Positions 7,655 to 15,793 of a stretch of 28,674 bases of DNA are shown here, in pieces. Source of the stretch: a virus; IMG/VR virus record IMGVR_UViG_3300022744_000082, positions 1 to 28,674 of that record, one strand, 5' to 3'. Position 1 is the stretch's first letter; the number at the start of each line of letters is the position of its first letter. The notes under the pieces were generated by a model that did no database searches, was not told the DNA's origin, and saw nothing but the letters and a program-made list of their open reading frames with translations. A program made the position numbers and the translations under genes.

Positions 7655-8311
7655 CTAGTTCAGGACGGTGAAGCCGATCTGGACCGTGCCGTTCAGGGCG
7701 TTGACCGAGTGGATGTTGGTGATGTTCACCGTGATGGTGCCCGAGCCGGGAACGCAGGTCATGGCGACCGGCAGACCGTTCGTCACCAGGGTGCCCGAGT
7801 ACGCCTGCAGGGTGCAGGCGATCAGGGACGTGGACGTCACCGACGAGTTGTTGATGACGTAGGCGGCGTTGGTGACGGCCGCGGTCGTCAGGGTGCCGGT
7901 GGTGACGATCCCGCGCTGGCCGTTGCAGGTCTGCGGGGTCGCGCCGGTCACGGTGCAGATGGTCTGCCCGAGGCGGACGATGCCGGTGCCGTTGCCGGCC
8001 ACGGAGAGGCCAACGTTGGTGTCAGCGCTGGCGCCGCCTGCGGAGATCGACGGCGCGGTGCCCGTGGCGGCCGGCGTGATCTTGATCTGGTTCACCGCGC
8101 TGGTGACGGACGGGATGTCGATGGCCGCGGCCACGGTGCCCGCGCCGGTCGGCGCCAGGTTGGTGTTGACGTTCGTGATGGCCGAGTTGACGAGCTCCTG
8201 AGGAGTCGACATCGGCGAGTTCACGTAGGACGCCGGTGCGGCGAAAGCCGGAGCAGACAGCGTCAGGGCCAGGATGGCCGCGGAGAACGTCGAGAGGATC
8301 TTGCGCATCAT
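7655..8311 (-). CDS. Secreted phage protein with signal peptide, 218 aa
   Basis: 218 aa from ATG 8311, or 217 from the adjacent ATG 8308; a farther upstream start would cross the promoter element. The N-terminus MMRKILSTFSAAILALTL is followed by SAPAFA-APAS, a textbook Sec signal peptide cleaved near residue 24. The mature part is Thr/Ser/Ala/Val rich with repeating beta-strand pattern. It ends in a segment (VINNSSVTSTSLIACTL, then VNITNIHSVNALNGTVQIG) typical of beta-sandwich phage appendage proteins. It contains several Cys. It is the last of four consecutive signal-peptide proteins. It is probably a surface/appendage-type protein, with function unknown. Confidence 0.7.
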   Translation of the reverse strand: MMRKILSTFSAAILALTLSAPAFAAPASYVNSPMSTPQELVNSAITNVNTNLAPTGAGTVAAAIDIPSVTSAVNQIKITPAATGTAPSISAGGASADTNVGLSVAGNGTGIVRLGQTICTVTGATPQTCNGQRGIVTTGTLTTAAVTNAAYVINNSSVTSTSLIACTLQAYSGTLVTNGLPVAMTCVPGSGTITVNITNIHSVNALNGTVQIGFTVLN

Positions 8312-8334
8312 AGGCCCCAACCGGATTGGCGAAT

Positions 8335-8375
8335 TGCTAGCTGGCACCGTAACCACAAAACGAGGCTCCGGTCAA
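8335..8375 (-). promoter_or_regulatory. Putative promoter with overlapping half-sites, upstream of the 218-aa gene
   Basis: On the minus strand TTGACC (8375-8370) lies 18 nt before TACGGT (8351-8346). The -10 abuts TGCCAGCTAGCA (8346-8335), two overlapping copies of the TGCYAGC/GCTRGCA half-site. The spacing and hexamers match the element at 10672-10701. It serves the 218-aa gene starting at 8311. Confidence 0.5.
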
Positions 8376-8385
8376 AACGGAGACC

Positions 8386-10200
8386 CTAGTTGTGTTTCAG
8401 CAGGATGCTGATCGCCTCGTAGCTGTCGGCGGCAGAGTTGGTCCAGCAGAGTCCGGCAATCGTTCCGGTGCCTAGAGGCGTCCCTTCGGTGATCGCGTTC
8501 TTGTCCACCATCGCCAACTGGCCCGGCGTCGCTGTGCTGCTGATCCGCAGGCGGGTCATGCCCGTCGCCGGCGGCGTCAGCAGATGGCTGGTCACGTTGG
8601 CGTTGAAGTTCGAGGAAATCGCGACGAGCGTGTCGCCGGTCGCCGTGGCGGTCGTCGCCGGCGCGCACTGACTCACTGTGGTCGCGTTGCTGACGATCGT
8701 CTGGATATCGTCGACACCACTGACGTTCTTGTAGGTCGCCAATGCGATGGCACGATACCGGCTACCCAGAGCGCCCGACTGCCAGGTGAGCGAATACTGG
8801 CCGCCTAGATCATTGGCCGCGAGAAACCCCGTACAAGCAAAGGCCATCTCCTTGTGGCCGATGCCGGACTGAAACACCGTCGTCAGGGTCCACACTGTTG
8901 ATCCCGGCGACGAGCAGGCGAAGGTCTGACCGGACGTGAAGAACGACGTGGCGTCGTCGATGGTGCCGAACACGATGGCGAAATCGCCCGTGCTAAGCTG
9001 CGCAGCAATGTTGGACGCGTCGATGGTGAAGGTGCAGGGCGTGGCGGCGCACGCCGTCTGGGTGTTGTTCGCCTGAAACTGGTGGTTCACTGCAACACCG
9101 CCAGGAACCCCAGAAGGTCCGAAAGGCGGCGTCCAGACCGATCCGCCGGTCTTCAGGGCCTGAACGCTGAAAGCCGTAGCAGCCGAGCCGGTCTGGCTGT
9201 CGGCGGTTCCGTGGTTGGTCGCGAACGCCGAATTATCTCCATAGACGCAGATGATCGGAACGGACGTTCCGTTGCTGACGTCGGAGCAATTGGCCGCATG
9301 CTGGACGGGGCCGCCTGTTCCCGCCCAGCCGCCGGTCGGATTGTACGACTTGTTCCGGATCTCGACAGGAATCACCGACGCCTGCGGGCAGGTCACGGCC
9401 ATGCCGTACATCGTGGCCGGCGTGTTCACGCCAGTGCAGAGCGGCGCCGGGCCGATATCAACGAACACGTCGGCCAGGTAGCCCCAGCTATTGTTCGTGG
9501 GGTTTCCGTTGATGAACCCGATACCCTTCGGATCTCCGACCGTGGCCAGGCGGTTGTCGTTGTTCCAGTCAACAGTCGTGGTCGCCATCGTGGTGGTGAA
9601 GTCGCCGGTCGATCCGCTGCAGCTGTTGCACCCCGCCAGCGTTCCGTTGCGGTAGATGGCCCAGCGGCTCGATGTGCCGTTCGACGCGTCGTAGGCGAGC
9701 TCGAAAAACTCCCACTTGCCGTCTGTCTGGGACGGTTGGCCAGGCGTGCCGGTGATGTCGAACCCGTGCCCCGCCCCTCCGGTGGAGTCGTAGAAGTTCA
9801 ACTGCATCTTGTTCGTGGTGTTGTCGTTCGCCATGCAAACCGACTTGCCGAGTTCGCAGCCCACATTCTGGAGCGTGCGGATCGGATCGAACGGGTTCGA
9901 CGACGACAGGGTGTTTGCCGTGGCCGGCTGGGCACGGGCGATGAACTGCCACCAGCCGATATGGGCCGTCTGGCTGGTGCCGCCATTCAGCGAGCAGTTA
10001 TAGGCGCCCAGCGCGCACCCGGCCTGCGGGCCGGCAATGGTTACGGCGCCATCGAAAGCGACGCCGAGGGGCTGATAGGACGGCGCCGTGATGCCGCTTG
10101 CGCTACCGGACCCAAAGCCGCGCATCAGCAGTTGTGCCGAAGCCGGGACCGACAGAAGCGCGACGCAGAGCGCCGCGATGAGCGCTATGGCGCGACGCAT
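8386..10200 (-). CDS. Large secreted phage protein with signal peptide, 604 aa
   Basis: 604 aa from ATG 10200, chosen because it gives MRRAIALIAALCVALLSV-PASA-Q, a clear Sec signal peptide cleaved near residue 22. The open frame continues upstream, but only as a shadow of the 146-aa gene. The mature part is Gly/Ser/Thr/Asn rich with many Cys (for example CALGAYNCSL and CNSCSG), consistent with disulfides outside the cytoplasm. Residues about 80-200 (WWQFIARAQ, WEFFELAYDAS, SRWAIYRNGTLAG) have the strand pattern of a LamG/concanavalin-like sandwich. It starts 5 nt after the 146-aa gene ends. Likely an adhesin or receptor-binding type; no firm family. Confidence 0.7.
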   Translation of the reverse strand: MRRAIALIAALCVALLSVPASAQLLMRGFGSGSASGITAPSYQPLGVAFDGAVTIAGPQAGCALGAYNCSLNGGTSQTAHIGWWQFIARAQPATANTLSSSNPFDPIRTLQNVGCELGKSVCMANDNTTNKMQLNFYDSTGGAGHGFDITGTPGQPSQTDGKWEFFELAYDASNGTSSRWAIYRNGTLAGCNSCSGSTGDFTTTMATTTVDWNNDNRLATVGDPKGIGFINGNPTNNSWGYLADVFVDIGPAPLCTGVNTPATMYGMAVTCPQASVIPVEIRNKSYNPTGGWAGTGGPVQHAANCSDVSNGTSVPIICVYGDNSAFATNHGTADSQTGSAATAFSVQALKTGGSVWTPPFGPSGVPGGVAVNHQFQANNTQTACAATPCTFTIDASNIAAQLSTGDFAIVFGTIDDATSFFTSGQTFACSSPGSTVWTLTTVFQSGIGHKEMAFACTGFLAANDLGGQYSLTWQSGALGSRYRAIALATYKNVSGVDDIQTIVSNATTVSQCAPATTATATGDTLVAISSNFNANVTSHLLTPPATGMTRLRISSTATPGQLAMVDKNAITEGTPLGTGTIAGLCWTNSAADSYEAISILLKHN

Positions 10201-10205
10201 GTGAC

Positions 10206-10646
10206 CTACCGGGTGTAGAGGTTGACGATGTAGGTGTTGGCCGCCGGCGCTGTCGTGCCGCTGTCGGCGTAGTCGGTCGTGACGGCCACGGACAGGCCGC
10301 CCGGGTAGTATACACCGCCGGCGCTGTCGGTGCGGCCCGGCAGTGGGATCACCGCTCCGGCGCCGCCGGTCGTGGCCGCTGGGATCATCACCCGATCCGT
10401 CACCACGGTCGTGCCAGTCGTCACCGAGGCGGCCGGCGTGCCGTACAGCTTCACATAGGCGATGGTCGACGAGTTGTTGAAGACCGTGATGCCGGTGAGC
10501 GTGCAGGGACCGTTGCACACCGCGACGGGGGTGGTGTTGTTGGCGACCTGAATGCTCTTGATGCCACCCTGGACCTGCGCGGCCACGGGCCCGGCCATCG
10601 CCAGGAACAGTGCGGCCCACGCCGCCAGGACCAAACGAAGCTTCAT
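10206..10646 (-). CDS. Secreted phage protein with signal peptide, 146 aa
   Basis: 146 aa from ATG 10646, preceded by AAGGGG 7 nt upstream. The N-terminus MKLRLVLAAWAALFLAMAG-PVAA-Q is a clear signal peptide cleaved near residue 23. The mature domain is a short beta-rich unit (CNGPCTLTGITVFNNSS, then AYVKLYGTPAA, then NTYIVNLYTR) with a Cys pair, like small phage head/tail decoration or fibre-tip sandwiches. It is first in a two-gene run with the 604-aa protein, just downstream of a promoter/operator element. The function is inferred only as an extracytoplasmic or surface protein. Confidence 0.7.
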   Translation of the reverse strand: MKLRLVLAAWAALFLAMAGPVAAQVQGGIKSIQVANNTTPVAVCNGPCTLTGITVFNNSSTIAYVKLYGTPAASVTTGTTVVTDRVMIPAATTGGAGAVIPLPGRTDSAGGVYYPGGLSVAVTTDYADSGTTAPAANTYIVNLYTR

Positions 10647-10671
10647 GCCGGACCCCTTTGCTAGGGTCGGC

Positions 10672-10701
10672 ACCATACAGCTAGCAGATGCCAGCGGTCA
10701 A
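10672..10701 (-). promoter_or_regulatory. Putative promoter with embedded operator dyad (copy B)
   Basis: Minus strand: TTGACC (10701-10696), an 18-nt spacer, then TATGGT (10677-10672). The spacer contains the dyad GCTAGCA-GA-TGCCAGC (plus-strand 10680-10695), so a bound regulator would block the promoter. A further GCTAGC overlaps the TAG stop of the upstream fibre gene (10706-10708). The promoter would drive the 146- and 604-aa secreted proteins. Confidence 0.55.
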
Positions 10702-10705
10702 AGTG

Positions 10706-11644
10706 CTAGCCGATCTTGCGGATGTAGACGTCGGTGTAGATTTCCGCGCTGCCATCCCCGATGGCCGAACAGTTCGTGCTGCCGATGGACGTCGAATAGG
10801 TGTCGAGCCGGACATCCTTGGATCCCGTCAGGGTGAACTGCCCGATCAGCGGACCATAGGTGCTTGCCGGCTGGGCTCCGTCGCCGCCAGCGGTCGAATA
10901 CGCCTGACCCAGCACCAACGTCGCCGCGTCCGTCACGTTGTAGAGCCGGTTCTTGTAGTGGTTCACCGCCGAGAAGCAGACGTTCGTGAAGACCTGCGCC
11001 TCGTAGGTTCCGGCCGGCAGGGTGATCTTGTTCGACGCCAGCGAAGCGCCGGAGATCGTGTTGGTCACGACCGTCTCAAGGGTGCGGGTGTTCCACGACG
11101 ACGATCCGAAAGATGACTCGTTGTTGTCCAGCCCCGTGGTGCGCTGATGCCGGACGTGGACAACACCCGGTTCGTTCAACAGCACCGCGGCGCCGCCCAC
11201 CTGCGCGAAGACGCCCGTGCTGGTCGCCCAGATGTCCCCGTTGCTCGGCGAGCTCGGCGCGACGCCGGCCGGCAGGTTGATGGACGCGATCGACGTGGTG
11301 GGCGTCGCGAAGGTCTGGGTCGTCGCCCAGGTGTTGGCCGTCGAGAAGATCGACGTCGCCTGCCCCGTGCCGCCCTGCGACGCCGACAGGGGCGTGCTCA
11401 GACCCGACAGGGACGTGATGTCGCTGTTCGCGCCATTGTGGGCCAGGTTCCCGTTGGCGCAGGTCAGGATGTTGTTGAAGTTCGCCATGACCTGCGTGGC
11501 GTCGGCCACCTGACCGTTCGTCAGCGTGTACGGGTAGGACGAACAGTTGGCGGCCTTTGCCGGCGGCGCGGCCAGCATGAAGGCAAGCAGCACCAGCGTG
11601 CTGGCGAAGAGAACCGCCATGATGCGGTCGGACAGCTTGGTCAT
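10706..11644 (-). CDS. Tail-fibre-like protein with signal peptide, 312 aa
   Basis: 312 aa. The ATG at 11644 overlaps the tail-hub stop by 4 nt. The first 31 residues (MTKLSDRIMAVLFASTLVLL, then AFMLAAPPAKA) form a signal peptide. The following YPYTLTNGQVADATQVMANF and LSTPLSASQGGTGQ segments resemble the start of phage/prophage tail-fibre-like proteins. The C-terminal half (NKITLPAGTYEAQVFTN, then RLYNVTDAATLVLGQAYS) looks like a fibre-tip sandwich as seen in C1q/collar-like fibre domains. Translational coupling to the hub supports a tail role, yet a Sec signal on a virion protein is unusual. Confidence 0.65.
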   Translation of the reverse strand: MTKLSDRIMAVLFASTLVLLAFMLAAPPAKAANCSSYPYTLTNGQVADATQVMANFNNILTCANGNLAHNGANSDITSLSGLSTPLSASQGGTGQATSIFSTANTWATTQTFATPTTSIASINLPAGVAPSSPSNGDIWATSTGVFAQVGGAAVLLNEPGVVHVRHQRTTGLDNNESSFGSSSWNTRTLETVVTNTISGASLASNKITLPAGTYEAQVFTNVCFSAVNHYKNRLYNVTDAATLVLGQAYSTAGGDGAQPASTYGPLIGQFTLTGSKDVRLDTYSTSIGSTNCSAIGDGSAEIYTDVYIRKIG

Positions 11645-13488
11645 GGATGACCCCCTTGGAAGCCGGTCGCCTGCACCTTGGCGATGAGGTTACCGATGAC
11701 GAGCCCGTCGTTCGAGTTGCCGTAGGCCGTGATCGACATCTGCTTGAAATCCAACGCGTTATTCCACGGCATCGTCCACTGCTGGAAGGCCGAAACCGCG
11801 CCTCCCCAGACGCCCGTTCCCCACACGAAAGAGTTCCAGATCGCGTCGCCGGAGCCCAGACCGTTGATCGTGATCGCGTCCAGCTGGTTGTCCGACTCGT
11901 CCAGGGCTTGGACCGTGAAAGTCTGCTCATTCGGCAACTTCAGGCCCCACGTGCTTTCGACGACGTGGTTGCTATTGCCGGTCGAATTCTCGGGCAGCAG
12001 CGACGTCGTCCACATCCACGTCATCACCGCGGAGTTCTCGGTGTAGGTGGACCCGGCCGAGGGCGTGACGGTGTGCTCCCACAACTTCGCGTCGATGCCG
12101 CTGGCGAACAGGATGAAGTCTGTTTCCGTCGTGAAACAGGGCGCGATGACCGAGGCCGGGAAGTCGTGAGGGCCGGTGAAGCTCTGCAGCGCGAAGTGGT
12201 ACCAGAACTCGACGGTCGGCTGGCTGTCCTGCGACCCGTCCTGAACGCTGACGCGGTAGATGTTCTTGTTGAACGCCGCGCACATCCGGCTGGGGTTGAC
12301 GGCCAGGATGAAGGGCTCGGCGACCCCCTGCCCGAACGCGCCGATGGGCTCGCTGCAGATCGCCGATGCAGGGTCGATCAGGCGCAGGCCATCGGGCGAT
12401 ATGTAGGCGATGCCCTTGGACGTCGCCTGCACGGTCAACGGGGCCAGCGTGCCCACCGTGCCAGCCACCTGGTCAACCCGCAGGTCGGAGGTCGCCGGAT
12501 CTCCGGTGATCTGCCAGTACGGTTCGACGCCCTTGAAGACGATCAGACACTGGATGACGCCGCCCGAGACCTGCGTGGTAAGCGGCATGCCGCCGATGCA
12601 GGTCGCGGCCACCTTGTCGCCCAGCGTCAGCGCCTGGGTCGACGCGGTGCGCTCCCACGGCTTGAGGCTGTCGGTGTAGGCCACCCCGTTGTTGACGCAG
12701 AAGTAGGCGCGGCCGTTGAACTGCGCGACCCACACCGGCCGGGCGACCAGGTTGCTGGTATTGGTGTCGCCGGCGCCGTAGATCGGCGCGGCCGGCGTGC
12801 CCGACGTCACCGTCAGCGCGACGCCGGCGGCGCCCGCGGTGCAGTTCTGGTTGAGCGTGACCGTGGTGGCGGTCATCGACACGATGTAGCTGCTGGCCGG
12901 GATGCCCGCGCCGCTGATCGCATCACCCACGGCCCAGCCAGCCGTCAGCGGGCTGGCCGACAGGGCATTGATGGTCGGGCTCCCCAGCACGGTCGTGCCC
13001 GTGATCGTGTTGCTGGTGAACGACCGCATGTCGATCCAGCCGAACTTCGTCGCGCCGCCGGGATAGCCGGGATGGGTGATCAGGATCCGGTTGCCGACCT
13101 GACACATCGACGGCGGCTCCCACTCGCCGGACGTCGCCGGGCTGGTGGGGCTGTTGGCGTTCGTGACGTTGCCGATGGTGATGAACGCCGCGGCGTCCAG
13201 GTCGTAGCAGAAGGGTTCGTCCTTGCCGGCGTTTCGCGCCGACGCGATCATCCCGAAGGCCAGGTTTCCGATGACGATCAGGGCGTTGCCCTTGGCCGGC
13301 GTGCTGAAGCCGCCGAAGGCCGAGACCTGCACGCTGGCCGGCCGCGGCACGTACTGCTGCACGTTCCGCGGGTTCGGGATCAGGTTCTTCAGCGACGCCA
13401 TCGCGCCCGGGGGCGCGTTGGACCCGTCGATGGCGTCGCAGACGCCCAGCGAGCGGAACGTGATCGGGGTCGCGCCGCGCAGCGGCAT
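11641..13488 (-). CDS. Putative tail hub / packaged-DNA stabilisation protein (P22 gp10-like)
   Basis: 615 aa. The N-terminus (VCDAIDGSNAPPGAMASLKN, then LIPNPRNVQQYVPRP) and the run of short beta repeats with sequences such as ISPDGLRLIDP and FWYHFALQSFTG resemble the beta-propeller-type hub/stabilisation proteins that plug podovirus portals. Residues about 159-228 (NTITGTTVLGSPTI, WAVGDAISGAGIP, TATTVTLNQN) look like an inserted copy of the small VGxxVSGxGIP module common in phage structural proteins. It starts 1 nt after the adaptor gene and overlaps the fibre gene by 4 nt. The assignment is by position and general resemblance. Confidence 0.5.
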   Translation of the reverse strand: MPLRGATPITFRSLGVCDAIDGSNAPPGAMASLKNLIPNPRNVQQYVPRPASVQVSAFGGFSTPAKGNALIVIGNLAFGMIASARNAGKDEPFCYDLDAAAFITIGNVTNANSPTSPATSGEWEPPSMCQVGNRILITHPGYPGGATKFGWIDMRSFTSNTITGTTVLGSPTINALSASPLTAGWAVGDAISGAGIPASSYIVSMTATTVTLNQNCTAGAAGVALTVTSGTPAAPIYGAGDTNTSNLVARPVWVAQFNGRAYFCVNNGVAYTDSLKPWERTASTQALTLGDKVAATCIGGMPLTTQVSGGVIQCLIVFKGVEPYWQITGDPATSDLRVDQVAGTVGTLAPLTVQATSKGIAYISPDGLRLIDPASAICSEPIGAFGQGVAEPFILAVNPSRMCAAFNKNIYRVSVQDGSQDSQPTVEFWYHFALQSFTGPHDFPASVIAPCFTTETDFILFASGIDAKLWEHTVTPSAGSTYTENSAVMTWMWTTSLLPENSTGNSNHVVESTWGLKLPNEQTFTVQALDESDNQLDAITINGLGSGDAIWNSFVWGTGVWGGAVSAFQQWTMPWNNALDFKQMSITAYGNSNDGLVIGNLIAKVQATGFQGGHP

Positions 13489-13489
13489 C

Positions 13490-14272
13490 TCACCACCCCA
13501 GCGTCTTGGTGTTGGGCAAGTTCTGGAAGCTGGCGCCGCCGAACTGGCGCTGGTCCAGCCGCACGCGCTTGGCTCGGTTCGACTGGTTGTCCTTGTTCTT
13601 CAGGTAGCGGTTCAGGATGCCCTGCGCCCCTTCGGGCCCGTCGCCCAGGAACGTCCGCCAGCGGTCGTCGTCCGTCTCCTTCATCAACTCGCCGGCCAAG
13701 CGGGTGATCAGGTACGTCGAGTTGGGGAACCACGGCTGCACGGCGGACGTGGCCGGATCCTCGATCTGGTTGGCGGCCGGGTAGTAGCGGAACTGCGCCG
13801 CGAACGACCCGCTCGGGGGCGGCCAGACGTACGCCTGCGGGCACGGTTCGCTGGCGCCCTGCTGCGACGAATCGGACAGGGACAGGTCGATGGCGAGGAT
13901 CCGGGGATACGACTGGTTCCCGGCCTGCTGCACCAGCTGGTCGAACTCGGTTATGTCGCAGGGGATCAGTTCGCGCGGAACGCCGTCGCCGATGGAGTAC
14001 GTGGCCGAAAGGGCGTCCTTCATCCGAAGGAAGTCGGTCGGCAGGTCCATGGGGCCGGAGCCGTAGACGCTCAAGCCGAACAGCGCCGTCGCGCCCGGGT
14101 TCATGGTGAACCAGTGGGTCTTCGCGGCCAGTTCCAGATCGTAGTCCTGCGCCAGTTCCTCAAGGATGGCGTTCAGGTACTGGCCGGCCTGGGTCGTGAA
14201 GCCGGGCGCCTTGGCGATGGCGCAGGCGCGCGCGACGATCTGCGCATAGGTCAGGGTCGCGCGCGTCACCAT
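13490..14272 (-). CDS. Putative head-to-tail adaptor (connector) protein
   Basis: 260 aa. The N-terminal helical stretch (RATLTYAQIVARACAIAKAP, then YLNAILEELAQDYDLELA) followed by LPTDFLRM and a mixed C-terminal domain has the general layout of podovirus neck/adaptor proteins (tail-tubular-A or P22 gp4-like), which attach below the portal. The ATG at 14272 abuts the stop of the 188-aa gene (14273). It is directly followed by the tail-hub gene, the order expected for portal-proximal tail assembly. This is structural inference only, since no exact motif exists. Confidence 0.5.
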   Translation of the reverse strand: MVTRATLTYAQIVARACAIAKAPGFTTQAGQYLNAILEELAQDYDLELAAKTHWFTMNPGATALFGLSVYGSGPMDLPTDFLRMKDALSATYSIGDGVPRELIPCDITEFDQLVQQAGNQSYPRILAIDLSLSDSSQQGASEPCPQAYVWPPPSGSFAAQFRYYPAANQIEDPATSAVQPWFPNSTYLITRLAGELMKETDDDRWRTFLGDGPEGAQGILNRYLKNKDNQSNRAKRVRLDQRQFGGASFQNLPNTKTLGW

Positions 14273-14839
14273 CTAGGTCTGGGCCTCGCGTTCGGCGATC
14301 TTGTCGCGCAGGCGCTTCTCCTGAAGCTCCCAGGTCTTCTTCGTGATCTCGTAGTTCGAGACCGCGGCGTCGCGCTCGGCGGCGTTCTTGGCCTTGTCGT
14401 CGAGCACAGCCTTGATGCCAGTGCGGAAGCGCTCGATGTTGGCCTTGGCCGATCCGGTCGGCGTGTAGGCGCCGCGCCGGCCATTGGCCTCCCACTGGAC
14501 CTGAGCCGCCTTCTCGGCGTTCGCGATCTGCTCGTTCAGGTTTTCGACCTGAACGTCGAGGCTGGCCTGGGACTTCTCGAAATCGAGATCAAGGCGCGCC
14601 TTGTCCTCGATCATCTGGTTGTAGCCGGCCATGTGCTTCTCAAGCTCTTCGCGAAGCTGGGGAAGCTCGGCGCGGGCCTTGAGCCGGTCGGCGAAGCCGG
14701 ACATGCGGTCCAGCTTGGCGTTGACGCTCTCGTCGCTCTCGTCTTCCGCGACGAAGCACTGGAAGACGATCTGGCGGTCGCCGCCCAGGTTGCAGGTCAG
14801 GCTGTAGCCGATGGCGGGTGCGGTCTTGGGCTCGCTCAT
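14273..14839 (-). CDS. Hypothetical coiled-coil structural-region protein, 188 aa
   Basis: 188 aa from ATG 14839 (MSEPKTAPAIGYSLTCNLGG). It has a short N-terminal beta-type segment, then a long charged helical region (residues about 45-188) rich in Lys/Glu/Ala with heptad-like spacing, for example LREELEKHMAGYNQMIEDKA and LQEKRLRDKIAEREAQT. It starts 2 nt after the 192-aa gene ends and its stop abuts the adaptor start. It may be a head-tail accessory or assembly factor; the family is not recognised. Confidence 0.65.
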   Translation of the reverse strand: MSEPKTAPAIGYSLTCNLGGDRQIVFQCFVAEDESDESVNAKLDRMSGFADRLKARAELPQLREELEKHMAGYNQMIEDKARLDLDFEKSQASLDVQVENLNEQIANAEKAAQVQWEANGRRGAYTPTGSAKANIERFRTGIKAVLDDKAKNAAERDAAVSNYEITKKTWELQEKRLRDKIAEREAQT

Positions 14840-14841
14840 GG

Positions 14842-15420
14842 TCAAGCCGCCATCGGGCCGTTGATGACGGCGCCGCTCTTCGCGTTGAAGATCGTGTTCC
14901 GGGGCAGGCGGCCGCGGTCGGCGATGCCCTTGCCGTTGATCTCGTTGTCGTGCAGCCACGCCCTCCACTGGATGTCGCGCAGGCTGTCGGCGATGTGCCG
15001 CGGCACCGTGTACGTCTTGGTGTGGAAGTACACGAAGCCGTTGATGGTGATCCGGTCGGTGAACTCCGGCAGGTCCATCGTGATCTCGACGAGCTCATCC
15101 TTCTGGGGATCGCCCGTACGGATGCCGCGCTTGCCCCGCATCTCGTCGTAAGCCTGGGCTTCGACGTGCTTGAGGGCCTCCTTCTTCGCGTCTTCCTCGA
15201 CGCGCTTCTTGGCCCGCTCGATGGCGGCGCGGTACTCGTCGTTGGTCAGGATCGGGTGAAGACGCGGCTCTTCCTTGGCGGTGACGGCTTCGCCGACCTC
15301 GGCTTCGATCGCCGCTTCCAGGACGGCGTCGGTTTCAGGCGCGGCCACTGGCGCCGCCGGCGCTTCACCTAGCAGATCCGCGCGCGACAGCGCTTCCTTG
15401 TCCGATTCCTTGGCAGGCAT
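14842..15420 (-). CDS. Hypothetical head-region phage protein, 192 aa
   Basis: 192 aa, first gene after the promoter-like element at 15448-15477. The N-terminal 50 residues are acidic, Ala/Glu-rich and probably disordered, followed by a Lys/Glu helix (RAAIERAKKRVEEDAKKEAL). The C-terminal domain is more conserved-looking (DRITINGFVYFHTKTYTVPR, then LRDIQWRAWLHDNEINGKG). No catalytic motif is evident. It forms a tight run with the 188-aa, adaptor, hub and fibre genes, so a head-completion or tail role is plausible. Confidence 0.65.
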   Translation of the reverse strand: MPAKESDKEALSRADLLGEAPAAPVAAPETDAVLEAAIEAEVGEAVTAKEEPRLHPILTNDEYRAAIERAKKRVEEDAKKEALKHVEAQAYDEMRGKRGIRTGDPQKDELVEITMDLPEFTDRITINGFVYFHTKTYTVPRHIADSLRDIQWRAWLHDNEINGKGIADRGRLPRNTIFNAKSGAVINGPMAA

Positions 15421-15447
15421 GGCCCCTCACCGTGTTGTTGGCACGGC

Positions 15448-15477
15448 AACGTACCACTAGCACCGTGCCAGCGTCTA
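15448..15477 (-). promoter_or_regulatory. Putative promoter with embedded operator dyad (copy C)
   Basis: Minus strand: TAGACG (15477-15472), an 18-nt spacer, then TACGTT (15453-15448), the same geometry as the element at 10672-10701. The spacer holds ACTAGCA-CCG-TGCCAGC (plus-strand 15456-15472). The -35-like hexamer includes the TAG stop of the 99-aa gene. The hexamers are weak; the dyad is the stronger evidence. It would drive the 192-aa gene and the four genes after it. Confidence 0.5.
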
Positions 15478-15774
15478 GCTGTGCGGCCAGGTCGAGTTGG
15501 CGATGCTGTACGCGGAGATCAGAATGGGCCACCCCGCACTGTCCACTCCGACGTAGTCGCCGGGCAGCACGCGCAGGAAGCCGCGGTTCGGAATGAACAG
15601 CTGGCCTTCCGGCGAGAACGCACCGGGCCAACGGGCATGCGCGTTGCCAAGGTCATCCTTGATCAGGTTGTTCAGCGTCGCGACGTCGGCCGCGGTCATT
15701 GAGCCGATGCCCGGCTTGTAGAGCATCGCCGAGAGGCTGTTGTTGGCAGTGGTGCCCAGCGTCAGAACGGCCAT
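15475..15774 (-). CDS. Hypothetical head-associated protein, 99 aa
   Basis: 99 aa. The ATG at 15774 has AAGGTGAAAG upstream as a plausible RBS. Sequence features are a short Ser/Ala N-terminus, a helical segment (MTAADVATLNNLIKDDLGNA) and a C-terminal beta part (LFIPNRGFLRVLPGDYVGVD, then GWPILISAYSIANST). It sits alone between the capsid-gene terminator and the next promoter-like element, so it probably depends on read-through of that terminator. A decoration or head-completion role is possible given its place after the capsid gene. Confidence 0.65.
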   Translation of the reverse strand: MAVLTLGTTANNSLSAMLYKPGIGSMTAADVATLNNLIKDDLGNAHARWPGAFSPEGQLFIPNRGFLRVLPGDYVGVDSAGWPILISAYSIANSTWPHS

Positions 15775-15793
15775 TGGTCTTTCACCTTCCTAG

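Noticed and set aside
8356-8386. Small stem CTCCG/CGGAG with TTTT before the 218-aa gene as a terminator
   Set aside because: Only about five pairs, and it overlaps the -35-like hexamer.
15456-15472. Sigma-54 promoter reading of TGGCACGGTGC on the minus strand
   Set aside because: The GG and GC doublets are about 6 nt apart instead of the required 10.
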